NCBI RefSeq assembly: GCF_018390535.1
Contig: NZ_JAHBBW010000018.1
Span: forward strand, 1 to 64,000
Direction of reading: 5' to 3'
Origin: Bacteroides propionicigenes
Lineage (GTDB): Bacteria; Bacteroidota; Bacteroidia; Bacteroidales; Bacteroidaceae
Length of the DNA: 64,000 nt
The notes beneath the pieces were generated by a model, which saw only the letters and a list, made by a program, of their open reading frames with translations, was not told the DNA's origin and searched no databases. The position numbers and the translations under genes are program-made. This document shows, piece by piece, positions 1-8,015 of the stretch (position 1 is the stretch's first letter; each line of letters begins with the position of its first letter).

Positions 1-573
1 TGCGCTTCGGCAAACTCGTGCATTTCCTCTTCAAGATTCTCTTGCAACTCCTTGTCGCTGATTCCGCAAATATCAATGTACTTGTTCCACATTGAAAGGT
101 CATTCAGATTGTTCAGGTCACTGAACACGCTGACCTTGCCAAACTTGGTGACACCCGTCAGCAAGGCAAACTTGATACAACCGTCCATGGTCTTCAGCAC
201 TCCGTAGAAAGGTTTCAGCGCATTGCGGTATTCCTTCTGCAACTCCTAAATGGTCATTCAATATTTTGTCCAAACTGTCAGGAGCATCATACTTGCCAAT
301 ATTCAAGTCAAGATGAAATATGGGATATTGTATCCAGTCTTTCTCCAGCTTCTCAATAGCCAAACCGGTAAACAGCTCCTTCTTCCCTTGAAAATAAGCC
401 TCGAGGGTAGAGATGAGCAAACTCTTTCCAAAACGGCGCGGACGGCTGAGGAAGTAGTAACTGCCTGTCTTTACCAACTGATAAACCAAAGCCGTTTTAT
501 CAATGTAGAAATATCCCTCTTTACGGATTTTCTCGAAGTTCTGTATTCCGATAGGATAGATTTTGTTGCTCAT
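1..573 (-). pseudogene. AAA-ATPase (PD-(D/E)XK-associated family), internally deleted and frameshifted, runs off the window start
   Basis: The N-terminal part begins at ATG 573 with MSNKIYPIGIQNFEKIRK and carries the family's P-loop region (FLSRPRRFGKSLLIST). It reads intact to ...DSLDKILNDHL near position 246. There the frame breaks: the next bases, read in another frame, give ELQKEYRNALKPFYGVLKT and continue as normal family sequence (LLTGVTKFGKVSVFSDLNN) to position 1. In intact relatives I know, roughly 60 residues, including the VDEYDKP Walker-B-like motif, lie between these two blocks, so an internal deletion of a length not divisible by three has joined them. This family is common and multi-copy in Bacteroides, and its physiological role is not well defined. 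The rest of the gene, including the C-terminal nuclease-like domain, would lie outside the window. The gene is almost certainly non-functional as written. Confidence 0.85.
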
Positions 574-744
574 ATTCTCACGCTTTATGATGACCTTTAC
601 ATTATTACAAAGACAAAGGTACAAAAAACTATGTCACACACTCTTAAATGGCTACTAAAAATTAAATCCGGCATACTTAGTCAGCCACTCCATGCAAATT
701 GACTCTGAACAATTTTATTTTAGCATTAAATACTCAACGGCTAC

Positions 745-766
745 ATTTGAACGTAAGCGTTCAAAT
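745..766. promoter_or_regulatory. Inverted repeat ATTTGAACG-N4-CGTTCAAAT
   Basis: Two perfect 9-bp arms (745-753 and 758-766) flank TAAG. The left part also reads TACATTTGAAC (742-752), a string that recurs at 1181-1191 in the probable promoter of the SusCD operon. The perfect symmetry and short spacer suit a dimeric DNA-binding protein better than a terminator, and no T-run follows. Which protein binds is not known from the sequence. Confidence 0.4.
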
Positions 767-807
767 AATCACTACTCGTGCAAGAAGTATTCAGCTAACA
801 AGACTTG

Positions 808-847
808 TTTTGATATATATCATAATTCATTTTGATATACATCAAAA
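808..847. promoter_or_regulatory. Two phased palindromic repeats TTTTGATATAYATCA
   Basis: TTTTGATATATATCA (808-822) and TTTTGATATACATCA (830-844) are near-identical direct repeats starting 22 bp apart, about two helical turns. Each contains the palindrome TGAT-N4-ATCA, and the second extends to TTTTGAT-N4-ATCAAAA (830-847). This arrangement resembles a tandem operator for a dimeric regulator. The regulator is unknown, and the sites lie about 400 bp upstream of the nearest downstream gene. Confidence 0.4.
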
Positions 848-1180
848 CGGATTATCATGTATATAAAAAATAGGGAATATTCTTGAGTTCCAGTTTGCAC
901 CTGTGTCCCCCCTATATACAACCCCGGAAAGCAATATAACTTCCGCCTACAATTGCAACTAATTTATTTCATAAGGCAAAGACTGAGCTCATACTTCGCA
1001 ACAAGCGAGCACAGCAAGCCGGGAAACGTTCTAAGGCAAAAGAAAAAAGCTGGTTTTAATGGTCGCGTAAAAGCAAATACTAAATTTTATAGACATACCA
1101 TGAATTGACAGCAATAATGTATTTTCTACACTTATTTTTCATTTATCCACCTCTAAAATTCATTTGTCCACCTTTATGCG

Positions 1181-1188
1181 TACATTTG
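1181..1188 (+). promoter_or_regulatory. Candidate -7 element TACATTTG for the SusCD operon
   Basis: TACATTTG matches the Bacteroides -7 consensus TAnnTTTG and would start transcription near 1195, giving a leader of about 57 nt before the ATG at 1252. No good -33 TTTG lies at the usual spacing, which would fit a promoter that depends on an activator. Confidence 0.45.
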
Positions 1189-1251
1189 AACTTAATTTTG
1201 CGGCACTACTATGAGAGTAGGATTATTTGTTAAACTATTAATATCTAAATT

Positions 1252-3072
1252 ATGAAAGCAAGAAAGTGGCCGTCGCTGATTATAGCGGCTTTTACAATCC
1301 TTTCGCTCGGTTCATGTGAAGATTGGGGACAAATGGACCCGCCTGCAGGTTCCGATGTTTATCCTAAACTTGAACAGGTACTTAACCTGAAGTTCGACGG
1401 AGACAGAGTAAACTCCGAAGAAATCCAAACCTTCGCCTATTCCGGAGGCGATGTTCCTTCACTGGTTACAGATGAAAAGATGGGACAAGTACTGTGCCTT
1501 GACAACGGATATGCCCGCATATTCAATCCGTATAACAAGGTTAAGGTACAAAATGCCGTATCACTCGTATTCTACGTCAAGCAAGCCGGAACGGCAGAAA
1601 TGACGGATGAAGACGAAATCGCCGCCTATACACAAGACCTTACCGGCGCCCTCTTTTCTTTTGAAAACCAAAATGGCACTCAACGTATGTTCATCACAGC
1701 CAATGGCTGGCTTAGCTATGAGGGTGAAGACGGCAGGTATGAGGCCAACAACCCGAATTCTGCCAATACAGGATTGCTTACCCCCGATGTATGGCACTAC
1801 GTTGCATTGTCCGTAACCAACACAGGCTACTTTGTATATGTAGACGGCAAAAAAAGAATCGAGCAAAATGTAACCGATTTTGATTTCTCCAAGATTGTAC
1901 AGTTCATGGCATCCGTACCTTATATATATATGGGATACGGGTCAGATACACAAACAAAGAAATTCTATCTAGATGATGTGAAGTTCTATCGCAATACAAT
2001 TACAAGCAAGGAATGGACAGATCCGAGAAAACCGGACGGCGGTGAAGAAAGTTCACCTTACATTACTATTGGTAACACAGATTACACTTCCAATTTCTTT
2101 GAACCTAAATCAGAACAGCTTGTACGCTCCGGTGACTGTATTTTCCATTACCAGTTCTACAACTACAATAATTCCGGAGACAACTGGAATAACTGGGTAT
2201 TGGCTGTTACAAACGGAAAAGAATTCGGAGCTGACGGATATGCGGAATACTTTGTTCTCCGTGCCGATGCTTATGGCTGGGGAGATTCTAATTACAATGC
2301 CGCCAATATAATCCACGGATTTAATTGGGACACTTTCGTTGCTGATATGCAAGGAGCTTTAGTAGATATGACAATCACAAGAAACGGTTCTAAAATCAAT
2401 GTCTCAGTAAAAACAAAAACAGCATCCGGTGGGGCTTTGGCAGATTATTCATTTAGCTATGACGGCGTAAGTACTACTGACATAGGTACATTCATTACCG
2501 TAGACCATTCCTATATAGAATTGTCCAAAGCTGAAACCTACTACGGAGCAAGTTACTCAACCGGAGATTACAGAATAGGTGCGCAAGATTGCAGCGCAGG
2601 TTGGTGGACTGTATTCTCTCAACACACCAAGATAGAAGGTACAAACTCTGCTCTTCGATATCAATTCAAGAACTACACTAAGGGAGACGAAAACTTCAAA
2701 AACTGGCTTGTAATCCTCACTAATGGTAAAGACAGACCGGAAAGCGGCTATGAAGAATATCTGGTACTACGTTCCGATGCCTTTGGCTGGGGAGCCCGCT
2801 ATAATGCAGACAACATGACAAGCGGTTTTGACTGGTCTACTTTTAAAACAGACATGAATGGTGCAGAAGTCGTATTGGAAATCAAACGTGCAGATGGGCG
2901 TGTAGATGTAATCTCTAATGTTACAACCGCAGCAGGAAAAGCACTTCCCACTTACAGCATTTATTTTGAAGACTTAGAAGAAAGTGCGGAACTCGGAGCT
3001 TTCCTTACTATCGAAGGTGGTTATATTGATATGGAGTCGGTAGTAACTTATCCATTTATAGATGTGGAATAA
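1252..3072 (+). CDS. Surface lipoprotein with LamG-like domain and a duplicated C-terminal module
   Basis: This 606-residue protein has a lipoprotein signal peptide (lipobox SLGSC, Cys22) followed by acidic residues (CEDW), as in Bacteroides lipoproteins exported to the cell surface. Residues about 45-255 look like a LamG/concanavalin-type jelly roll (LVFYVKQAG, WHYVALSVTNTGYFVYVDGK). Residues about 270-435 and 440-600 are two copies of one module: NNWVLAVTNGKE matches KNWLVILTNGKD, LRADAYGWG matches LRSDAFGWG, and FNWDTFVADMQGA matches FDWSTFKTDMNGA. The module resembles no enzyme I recognise. Position as first gene of a SusCD operon suggests a surface glycan-binding protein, although these more often follow SusD. 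The gene ends 14 bp before the first susC-like gene. Glycan binding is inferred from context and fold resemblance only. Confidence 0.75.
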   Translation: MKARKWPSLIIAAFTILSLGSCEDWGQMDPPAGSDVYPKLEQVLNLKFDGDRVNSEEIQTFAYSGGDVPSLVTDEKMGQVLCLDNGYARIFNPYNKVKVQNAVSLVFYVKQAGTAEMTDEDEIAAYTQDLTGALFSFENQNGTQRMFITANGWLSYEGEDGRYEANNPNSANTGLLTPDVWHYVALSVTNTGYFVYVDGKKRIEQNVTDFDFSKIVQFMASVPYIYMGYGSDTQTKKFYLDDVKFYRNTITSKEWTDPRKPDGGEESSPYITIGNTDYTSNFFEPKSEQLVRSGDCIFHYQFYNYNNSGDNWNNWVLAVTNGKEFGADGYAEYFVLRADAYGWGDSNYNAANIIHGFNWDTFVADMQGALVDMTITRNGSKINVSVKTKTASGGALADYSFSYDGVSTTDIGTFITVDHSYIELSKAETYYGASYSTGDYRIGAQDCSAGWWTVFSQHTKIEGTNSALRYQFKNYTKGDENFKNWLVILTNGKDRPESGYEEYLVLRSDAFGWGARYNADNMTSGFDWSTFKTDMNGAEVVLEIKRADGRVDVISNVTTAAGKALPTYSIYFEDLEESAELGAFLTIEGGYIDMESVVTYPFIDVE

Positions 3073-3086
3073 TCTTTAACTGATAT

Positions 3087-6000
3087 ATGTATATGAAAAA
3101 TAACAAAACAAATCATAAAGCGTGTGGGAGCACATTTTCCCGCTTGCTGTTGATGCTTGCCCTGCTTCTGACCGGACAAACCCTCTTTGCCCAGTCCAAG
3201 CAAGTAACAGGTGTCGTAAAAGATGCCACCGGCGAAACCGTTATCGGCGCCAGTGTATTGGAAAAAGGAACCGCCAACGGTGTAATCACAGATTTGGACG
3301 GTAACTTCAAGCTGACTGTAAGCAAGAACAATGCCATTCTGCAAATATCATATGTAGGCTACCAAACACAGGAAGTCAACGTGAGCGGAAAGACTTCTAT
3401 CATCGTTACCCTGAAAGAGGATTCCGAAATGCTGGAAGAAGTTGTCGTAGTAGGTTACGGTGCGCAGAAGAAAGAGAGTGTGGTAGGTGCTATCTCACAA
3501 GTGTCTTCCAAAGACCTGCTCTCTACTCCCGCTGCCAATGTATCGCAAGCTATTTCCGGTAAAATCTCCGGTGTGATTACCTCACAAACTTCCGGTGCTC
3601 CGGGTGCTGACGATGCGCAGATTTACATCCGTGGCCGCGCAACCTTTGCAGGCGATGCACAGCCGCTTATCTTAGTGGATGGTGTAGAACGTGCTTTCTC
3701 CCAAATAGCACCTGATGATATCGAAACAATCTCTGTATTGAAAGATGCCTCGGCAACTGCCGTATACGGTGTGCGTGGTGCAAACGGCGTTATGCTGATT
3801 ACCACCAAACGCGGTAAGGAACAGAAACCGGAAGTAAGCCTCACTGCCAACTGGCAGATTCAGAGCCCTACCCGCACAGATACTTACCTCGACTCTTACC
3901 AGTCGGTAACCTTGCTGGAAGAAGCCTTGAAAAACGACGGACTGAGATCGCAATACAGCACCAATGACATCGAGATGTTCCGTAAATCATCAAACGGTGA
4001 ACTAAGCGGCATTGACGCCATGCTTTATCCTAATGTGAACTGGTACGATGAAGTACTCCGCAGTACAGCACCCGCCCAACGCTATAACGTAAGCATCCGT
4101 GGCGGTACGAAGCGTATGCGTTATTACGCTTCCGGCGAACTCTACGACCAGCGTTCATTGGTAAGAAACCTTAGCAACGACAGATATGGCAACAGTTCAA
4201 GCCCCAGCTACCGCCGCTATGCTTTCCGTGCCAATACCGACTTCTTCCTGACCAAAGATCTTACGTTCTCCGTAAACTTCGGTACTCGCTTTGAAGAACG
4301 CAGAGGATCCAATACCGATGAAAGCAGTAACTACAGCGAAACATTCTACGAACTGAACCATACACCGGGATGGATATTCCCCGTAACTTATGAAGTGAAA
4401 AGCGGTGAAAGCACCCGCAGCCTTTACGGAGGTAGTTCGCAATACCAAAACAATATCGTTGCAGCACTTGCCGAAGGCGGTTACTACCGTTCTGTAAACA
4501 CCATCAACGAAACCAACTTCATCGTTGACTATGACATGGACTGGCTGACCGAAGGACTGAGTGTGAAAGGTATGCTTTCTTTCGACTACGAAAACCTGCA
4601 CCGCAACAACTACACAAAGGAATTTGCCACTTACGAACTGAACAACCGAAACAATCCGGATTTGTACACCTCGTACAATCAGTTCAACGCAGATACCGAA
4701 ATGACCAATAGCAGCGAGTTCACTTCTATCTACAAACTTTATATGGAAGCGCAAGTGAACTATGCCCGCAAATTCGGCAAGCACGACGTAACCGCCATGA
4801 TGCTGTATATGCAAAATGACTATCGCAACAAAGCAGACTTGGCTGCCCGCTATCAAGGTATGGTAGGTCGTGTGACTTATGGCTACGACGACCGCTACCT
4901 GTTTGAATTCAACGCCGGCTACAACGGTTCGGAGAACTTCATGCAGGGCAAGCGCTTCGGCTTCTTCCCCTCTTTCTCCGCAGGCTGGCGCATCAGCAAC
5001 GAGCAGTTTATGGAAGGAACCAAAGACTGGTTGAACAACCTGAAAATACGTGCTTCCTACGGTCAGGTAGGTAACGATGTATATACCAAAAACGGAGTGA
5101 AACAACGCTTCCTCTATGAACAGAAATGGAGCCAGATAAGCAACGACTATTACTTCGGAACAACCGGACAAACCGGCGTCTACGAAGCACAGTACCCCAA
5201 CTACGGAGTAACTTGGGAACGTGCCCACAAATATAATGTAGGTTTGGAATTCGGACTGTGGAACGGAATGCTGAATGGTAACATAGACCTCTTCTACGAA
5301 AAGCGTAACAACATCCTGACCGACTACCTGACCCGTCCTGAATGGGTGGGAGTGATAATGGCAGCCGGCAACTTGGGTGAAACCAAGAACAGCGGTTACG
5401 AAATTGAGTTGAAACACTCCAATCATATCGGCAATGACTTTACATATACCATAGGGTTGACTTACTCACATGCACGCAACGAAATTATCAACATGGACGA
5501 ACCCGACTCCAAAACGAGCTATCGTAAACGGGAAGGACATCCTATCAACCAATATTTCGGATTGCAATGCGACGGCTTCATCACCCAAGCCGATATAGAC
5601 GGCGGCGAACTGCCCATATCCCGTCTGGGAAATGTACAGGCAGGTGACCTGAAATACCGCGACATGAACGGTGACGGCTACATCGACGAACAGGACGAAA
5701 CATTCATCGGATTCAGCGATATTCCCGAAAATACTTATGCACTGACTTTGGGAGCCAACTACAAGAACTGGGGATTCAGCGTCATGTTCCAAGGTGTAAA
5801 CCACGTAAGCCGCTACTACGATGCTGAAGCCATGTTTGCCTTCATCAACGGCGGTAAGGTGAAAGAACATCATCTGGATCGTTGGAATCCGGCACAATCG
5901 GAAGAATATAATTTGGCTCACGCCAAATATCCGCTGTTGCACTACGACAGTTATGGTGACCACAACCAACGCCAGAACTCTTTCTTCTTGAAAAACGGTG

Positions 6001-6212
6001 CATTCATGCGCCTTAAAAATATTGAACTGAGTTATACCCTACCCACCATGTGGGCCAAGAAAGTGGGTATGAGTGATTGCCGCCTGTACGTCAACGCCAA
6101 CAATCTCATTACTTGGGATCATCTTGACGGTCTGACAGACCCTGAAAGCAACGGCTCCAACCGCTACCCGATTATGAAAACCATCAACTTTGGTGTAAAC
6201 ATTAAATTCTGA
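3087..6212 (+). CDS. SusC-like TonB-dependent outer-membrane importer (first pair)
   Basis: This 1041-residue protein forms the outer-membrane barrel that imports oligosaccharides using TonB energy. It has a signal peptide ending near LFAQ, then a carboxypeptidase-regulatory-like beta-sandwich (about residues 38-112, VTGVVKDATGETVIGASV). Next come the SusC TonB-box motif EEVVVVGYG, a plug domain (IYIRGRATFAG, LILVDGVER, VLKDASATAVYGVRGANG) and a long barrel ending in NFGVNIKF, with the terminal Phe usual for outer-membrane proteins. The start at 3087 gives MYMKNN; ATG 3093 is also possible. Six bases separate it from its SusD partner. By analogy with Bacteroides arabinan loci the ligand is probably an arabino-oligosaccharide, but the sequence alone does not prove that. 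Confidence 0.95.
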   Translation: MYMKNNKTNHKACGSTFSRLLLMLALLLTGQTLFAQSKQVTGVVKDATGETVIGASVLEKGTANGVITDLDGNFKLTVSKNNAILQISYVGYQTQEVNVSGKTSIIVTLKEDSEMLEEVVVVGYGAQKKESVVGAISQVSSKDLLSTPAANVSQAISGKISGVITSQTSGAPGADDAQIYIRGRATFAGDAQPLILVDGVERAFSQIAPDDIETISVLKDASATAVYGVRGANGVMLITTKRGKEQKPEVSLTANWQIQSPTRTDTYLDSYQSVTLLEEALKNDGLRSQYSTNDIEMFRKSSNGELSGIDAMLYPNVNWYDEVLRSTAPAQRYNVSIRGGTKRMRYYASGELYDQRSLVRNLSNDRYGNSSSPSYRRYAFRANTDFFLTKDLTFSVNFGTRFEERRGSNTDESSNYSETFYELNHTPGWIFPVTYEVKSGESTRSLYGGSSQYQNNIVAALAEGGYYRSVNTINETNFIVDYDMDWLTEGLSVKGMLSFDYENLHRNNYTKEFATYELNNRNNPDLYTSYNQFNADTEMTNSSEFTSIYKLYMEAQVNYARKFGKHDVTAMMLYMQNDYRNKADLAARYQGMVGRVTYGYDDRYLFEFNAGYNGSENFMQGKRFGFFPSFSAGWRISNEQFMEGTKDWLNNLKIRASYGQVGNDVYTKNGVKQRFLYEQKWSQISNDYYFGTTGQTGVYEAQYPNYGVTWERAHKYNVGLEFGLWNGMLNGNIDLFYEKRNNILTDYLTRPEWVGVIMAAGNLGETKNSGYEIELKHSNHIGNDFTYTIGLTYSHARNEIINMDEPDSKTSYRKREGHPINQYFGLQCDGFITQADIDGGELPISRLGNVQAGDLKYRDMNGDGYIDEQDETFIGFSDIPENTYALTLGANYKNWGFSVMFQGVNHVSRYYDAEAMFAFINGGKVKEHHLDRWNPAQSEEYNLAHAKYPLLHYDSYGDHNQRQNSFFLKNGAFMRLKNIELSYTLPTMWAKKVGMSDCRLYVNANNLITWDHLDGLTDPESNGSNRYPIMKTINFGVNIKF

Positions 6213-6218
6213 TAGAAT

Positions 6219-7997
6219 ATGAAGAAGACATTATTATATAGCATATTTGCCCTGAGCATGGCATCTGCGACACTGACCTCGTGTGAAGATATGTTCGGCG
6301 GCTTTCTGGACAAACAGCCCAGTAACGACCTGACAGGCGAAGAAGTGTTCAGTGACTGGAATATGTTGGTACAGTTCCATGCCGATACTTACAATTTCTT
6401 CCGCCATGGCGCCAACCGCATTGACGACACTTGGCTGGATGCCGCCACCGACTTGGCGGAAACATCTTACGGAAAAGGAGTAAAGACCTCTTTCAATCTG
6501 GGCAACTTCTACAGTGCAGCCGGTGCAAGCGAACTGACTGCCACTTGGGAACATTACTACCGCGGCATCCGCAAATGCAACATGGTTATCACCCGCATTG
6601 ATGAAGTGCCTAAGAATGCAAGCGACAGTGAATCTAAATACCAATCCGATAAAAAGACTTATGTAGCCGAAGCCCGCTTCCTGCGCGCATTCTTCTACTG
6701 GGAAATGTTCCTTCGCTACGGTCCTGTACCTATCGTTACGGAAGTTCTGGATCCGGAAGGCGACCTGCTGAGCAACTACACTACCCGCCCTACCGTAAAG
6801 GAATTTGTAGTAGACTTCATTATGAAGGAGCTGAAAGAATGTGAAAGCAGTTTACTGGATTACTCTACCGCATGGGGCACAAGCTACGCCGGACGCGTTT
6901 CACAACCGATGGCTAAAGCCTTGTACTCACGTATCGCACTCTATATGGCAAGTCCGCGCTACGCATCCGAATCAGGTATCACGTGGCAGAATGCCGCTGA
7001 TGCCGCCCAAAGTTTCAAAGATGTTTACGGCGAAAACTTCACTTTATTCCAGACAAGCGGAGCCACTGAAGGAGAAAATTACACCAACGCTATCCTGAGA
7101 ACCACCTATACAGGTAATAACAAGGAAACAATCTTCTTCCGCAACGATGTGATGATTGGCTGGGCCGGTATCAAAAACGATACTCCTGTAGGTGAAGGCG
7201 GAAACGGCGGCCTGTGTCCGTCACAGAATCTGGTGGATATGTACGACATGGCAGACGGTTCTTCTCCTTTTGCCAACTACGATTTGACCGGTGCTCCGGT
7301 ATATGACAGCAATACAACGTACGGTATCCCTGTTCCTACCATCAATACAGCCAGCGGATATGACGATGCCAATCCTTGGGCTAACCGCGATCCTCGTCTG
7401 GCAGCCAGTGTGCTTTATCAAGGCAGAGAATGGGGTAACGGTACTATCAATGTGATATTCGGACAGCGCGACAATCCGATAGGCAACGCCAACTCCACCC
7501 CTACCGGTTACTATGTATGCAAATACATACCCGAAAGTATTTTGGGCGCGGAACATTCACAGACATCCTATCGCCTCTGGAGTTTCATCCGCTACGCTGA
7601 AATCTTGTTGAACTATGCGGAAGCCATGAATGAAGTGCACGGACCTTGTCAGGAAGTGTACGATGCACTGGATGCAATCCGCCACCGCGCGGGCATCACA
7701 GGAAATGTAGCCGACCGCACCGACCTGACTTCATCCAAAGACAAGATGCGTAACTTCATCCACAAGGAACGTACCATAGAACTTGCCTTTGAAGAGCACC
7801 GCGCTTGGGACGTACGCCGCTGGAATGTAGCTACCGAAGCTCTCTCACGCGACATCTACGGAGTAGAAGTAGATACAGACGGAACCATCATGCGTAAAAT
7901 AGCCCAAAAACGTGTATTTGAAGACAAGATGTATCTCTATCCGATACCTGAAGGGGAAGTTTGGAAATCAAACATTGAGAATAATCCGGGTTGGTAA
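6219..7997 (+). CDS. SusD-like surface nutrient-binding lipoprotein (first pair)
   Basis: This 592-residue lipoprotein (lipobox TLTSC, Cys22, then acidic CED) is the lid partner of the SusC importer encoded just upstream. It has the SusD N-terminal pattern (FLDKQPSNDLTGEEVFSDW), TPR-like helices (EARFLRAFFYWEMFLRYG) and the RagB/SusD C-terminal signature (WSFIRYAEILLNYAEAMNEV, ERTIELAFEEHRAWDVRRW, LYPIPEGEV). Length is typical for the family. It would sit at the cell surface over the SusC barrel and capture glycan. It belongs to the operon running from 1252 to 15057, with 18 bp to the next gene. Confidence 0.95.
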   Translation: MKKTLLYSIFALSMASATLTSCEDMFGGFLDKQPSNDLTGEEVFSDWNMLVQFHADTYNFFRHGANRIDDTWLDAATDLAETSYGKGVKTSFNLGNFYSAAGASELTATWEHYYRGIRKCNMVITRIDEVPKNASDSESKYQSDKKTYVAEARFLRAFFYWEMFLRYGPVPIVTEVLDPEGDLLSNYTTRPTVKEFVVDFIMKELKECESSLLDYSTAWGTSYAGRVSQPMAKALYSRIALYMASPRYASESGITWQNAADAAQSFKDVYGENFTLFQTSGATEGENYTNAILRTTYTGNNKETIFFRNDVMIGWAGIKNDTPVGEGGNGGLCPSQNLVDMYDMADGSSPFANYDLTGAPVYDSNTTYGIPVPTINTASGYDDANPWANRDPRLAASVLYQGREWGNGTINVIFGQRDNPIGNANSTPTGYYVCKYIPESILGAEHSQTSYRLWSFIRYAEILLNYAEAMNEVHGPCQEVYDALDAIRHRAGITGNVADRTDLTSSKDKMRNFIHKERTIELAFEEHRAWDVRRWNVATEALSRDIYGVEVDTDGTIMRKIAQKRVFEDKMYLYPIPEGEVWKSNIENNPGW

Positions 7998-8015
7998 TCC
8001 TTAATCGAATATATT

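Larger units (their letters stand above)
574..1251. other. Long intergenic region upstream of the SusCD operon
   Basis: I see no credible gene in this stretch of about 680 bp. Its left half contains a 9-bp inverted repeat (745-766) and two phased TGAT-N4-ATCA palindromes (811-822 and 833-844). Its right end has a TACATTTG element (1181-1188) about 60 bp before the first gene. The middle (about 900-1130) is AT-rich with no recognisable RNA or terminator structure. It separates the broken ATPase gene from the polysaccharide utilization operon and is the likely site of substrate-responsive control. No hybrid two-component regulator or ECF sigma gene is present in the window to act on it. Confidence 0.6.

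Noticed and set aside
250..702. Plus-strand open frame of about 150 codons at the start of the window
   Set aside because: It is antisense to the recognisable AAA-ATPase sequence and spans the deletion point only by chance.
4197..5426. Long minus-strand open frame of about 409 codons opposite the first susC
   Set aside because: It lies wholly antisense to a strongly conserved SusC gene, shows no family motif and has a Val/His-rich composition typical of an antisense shadow.
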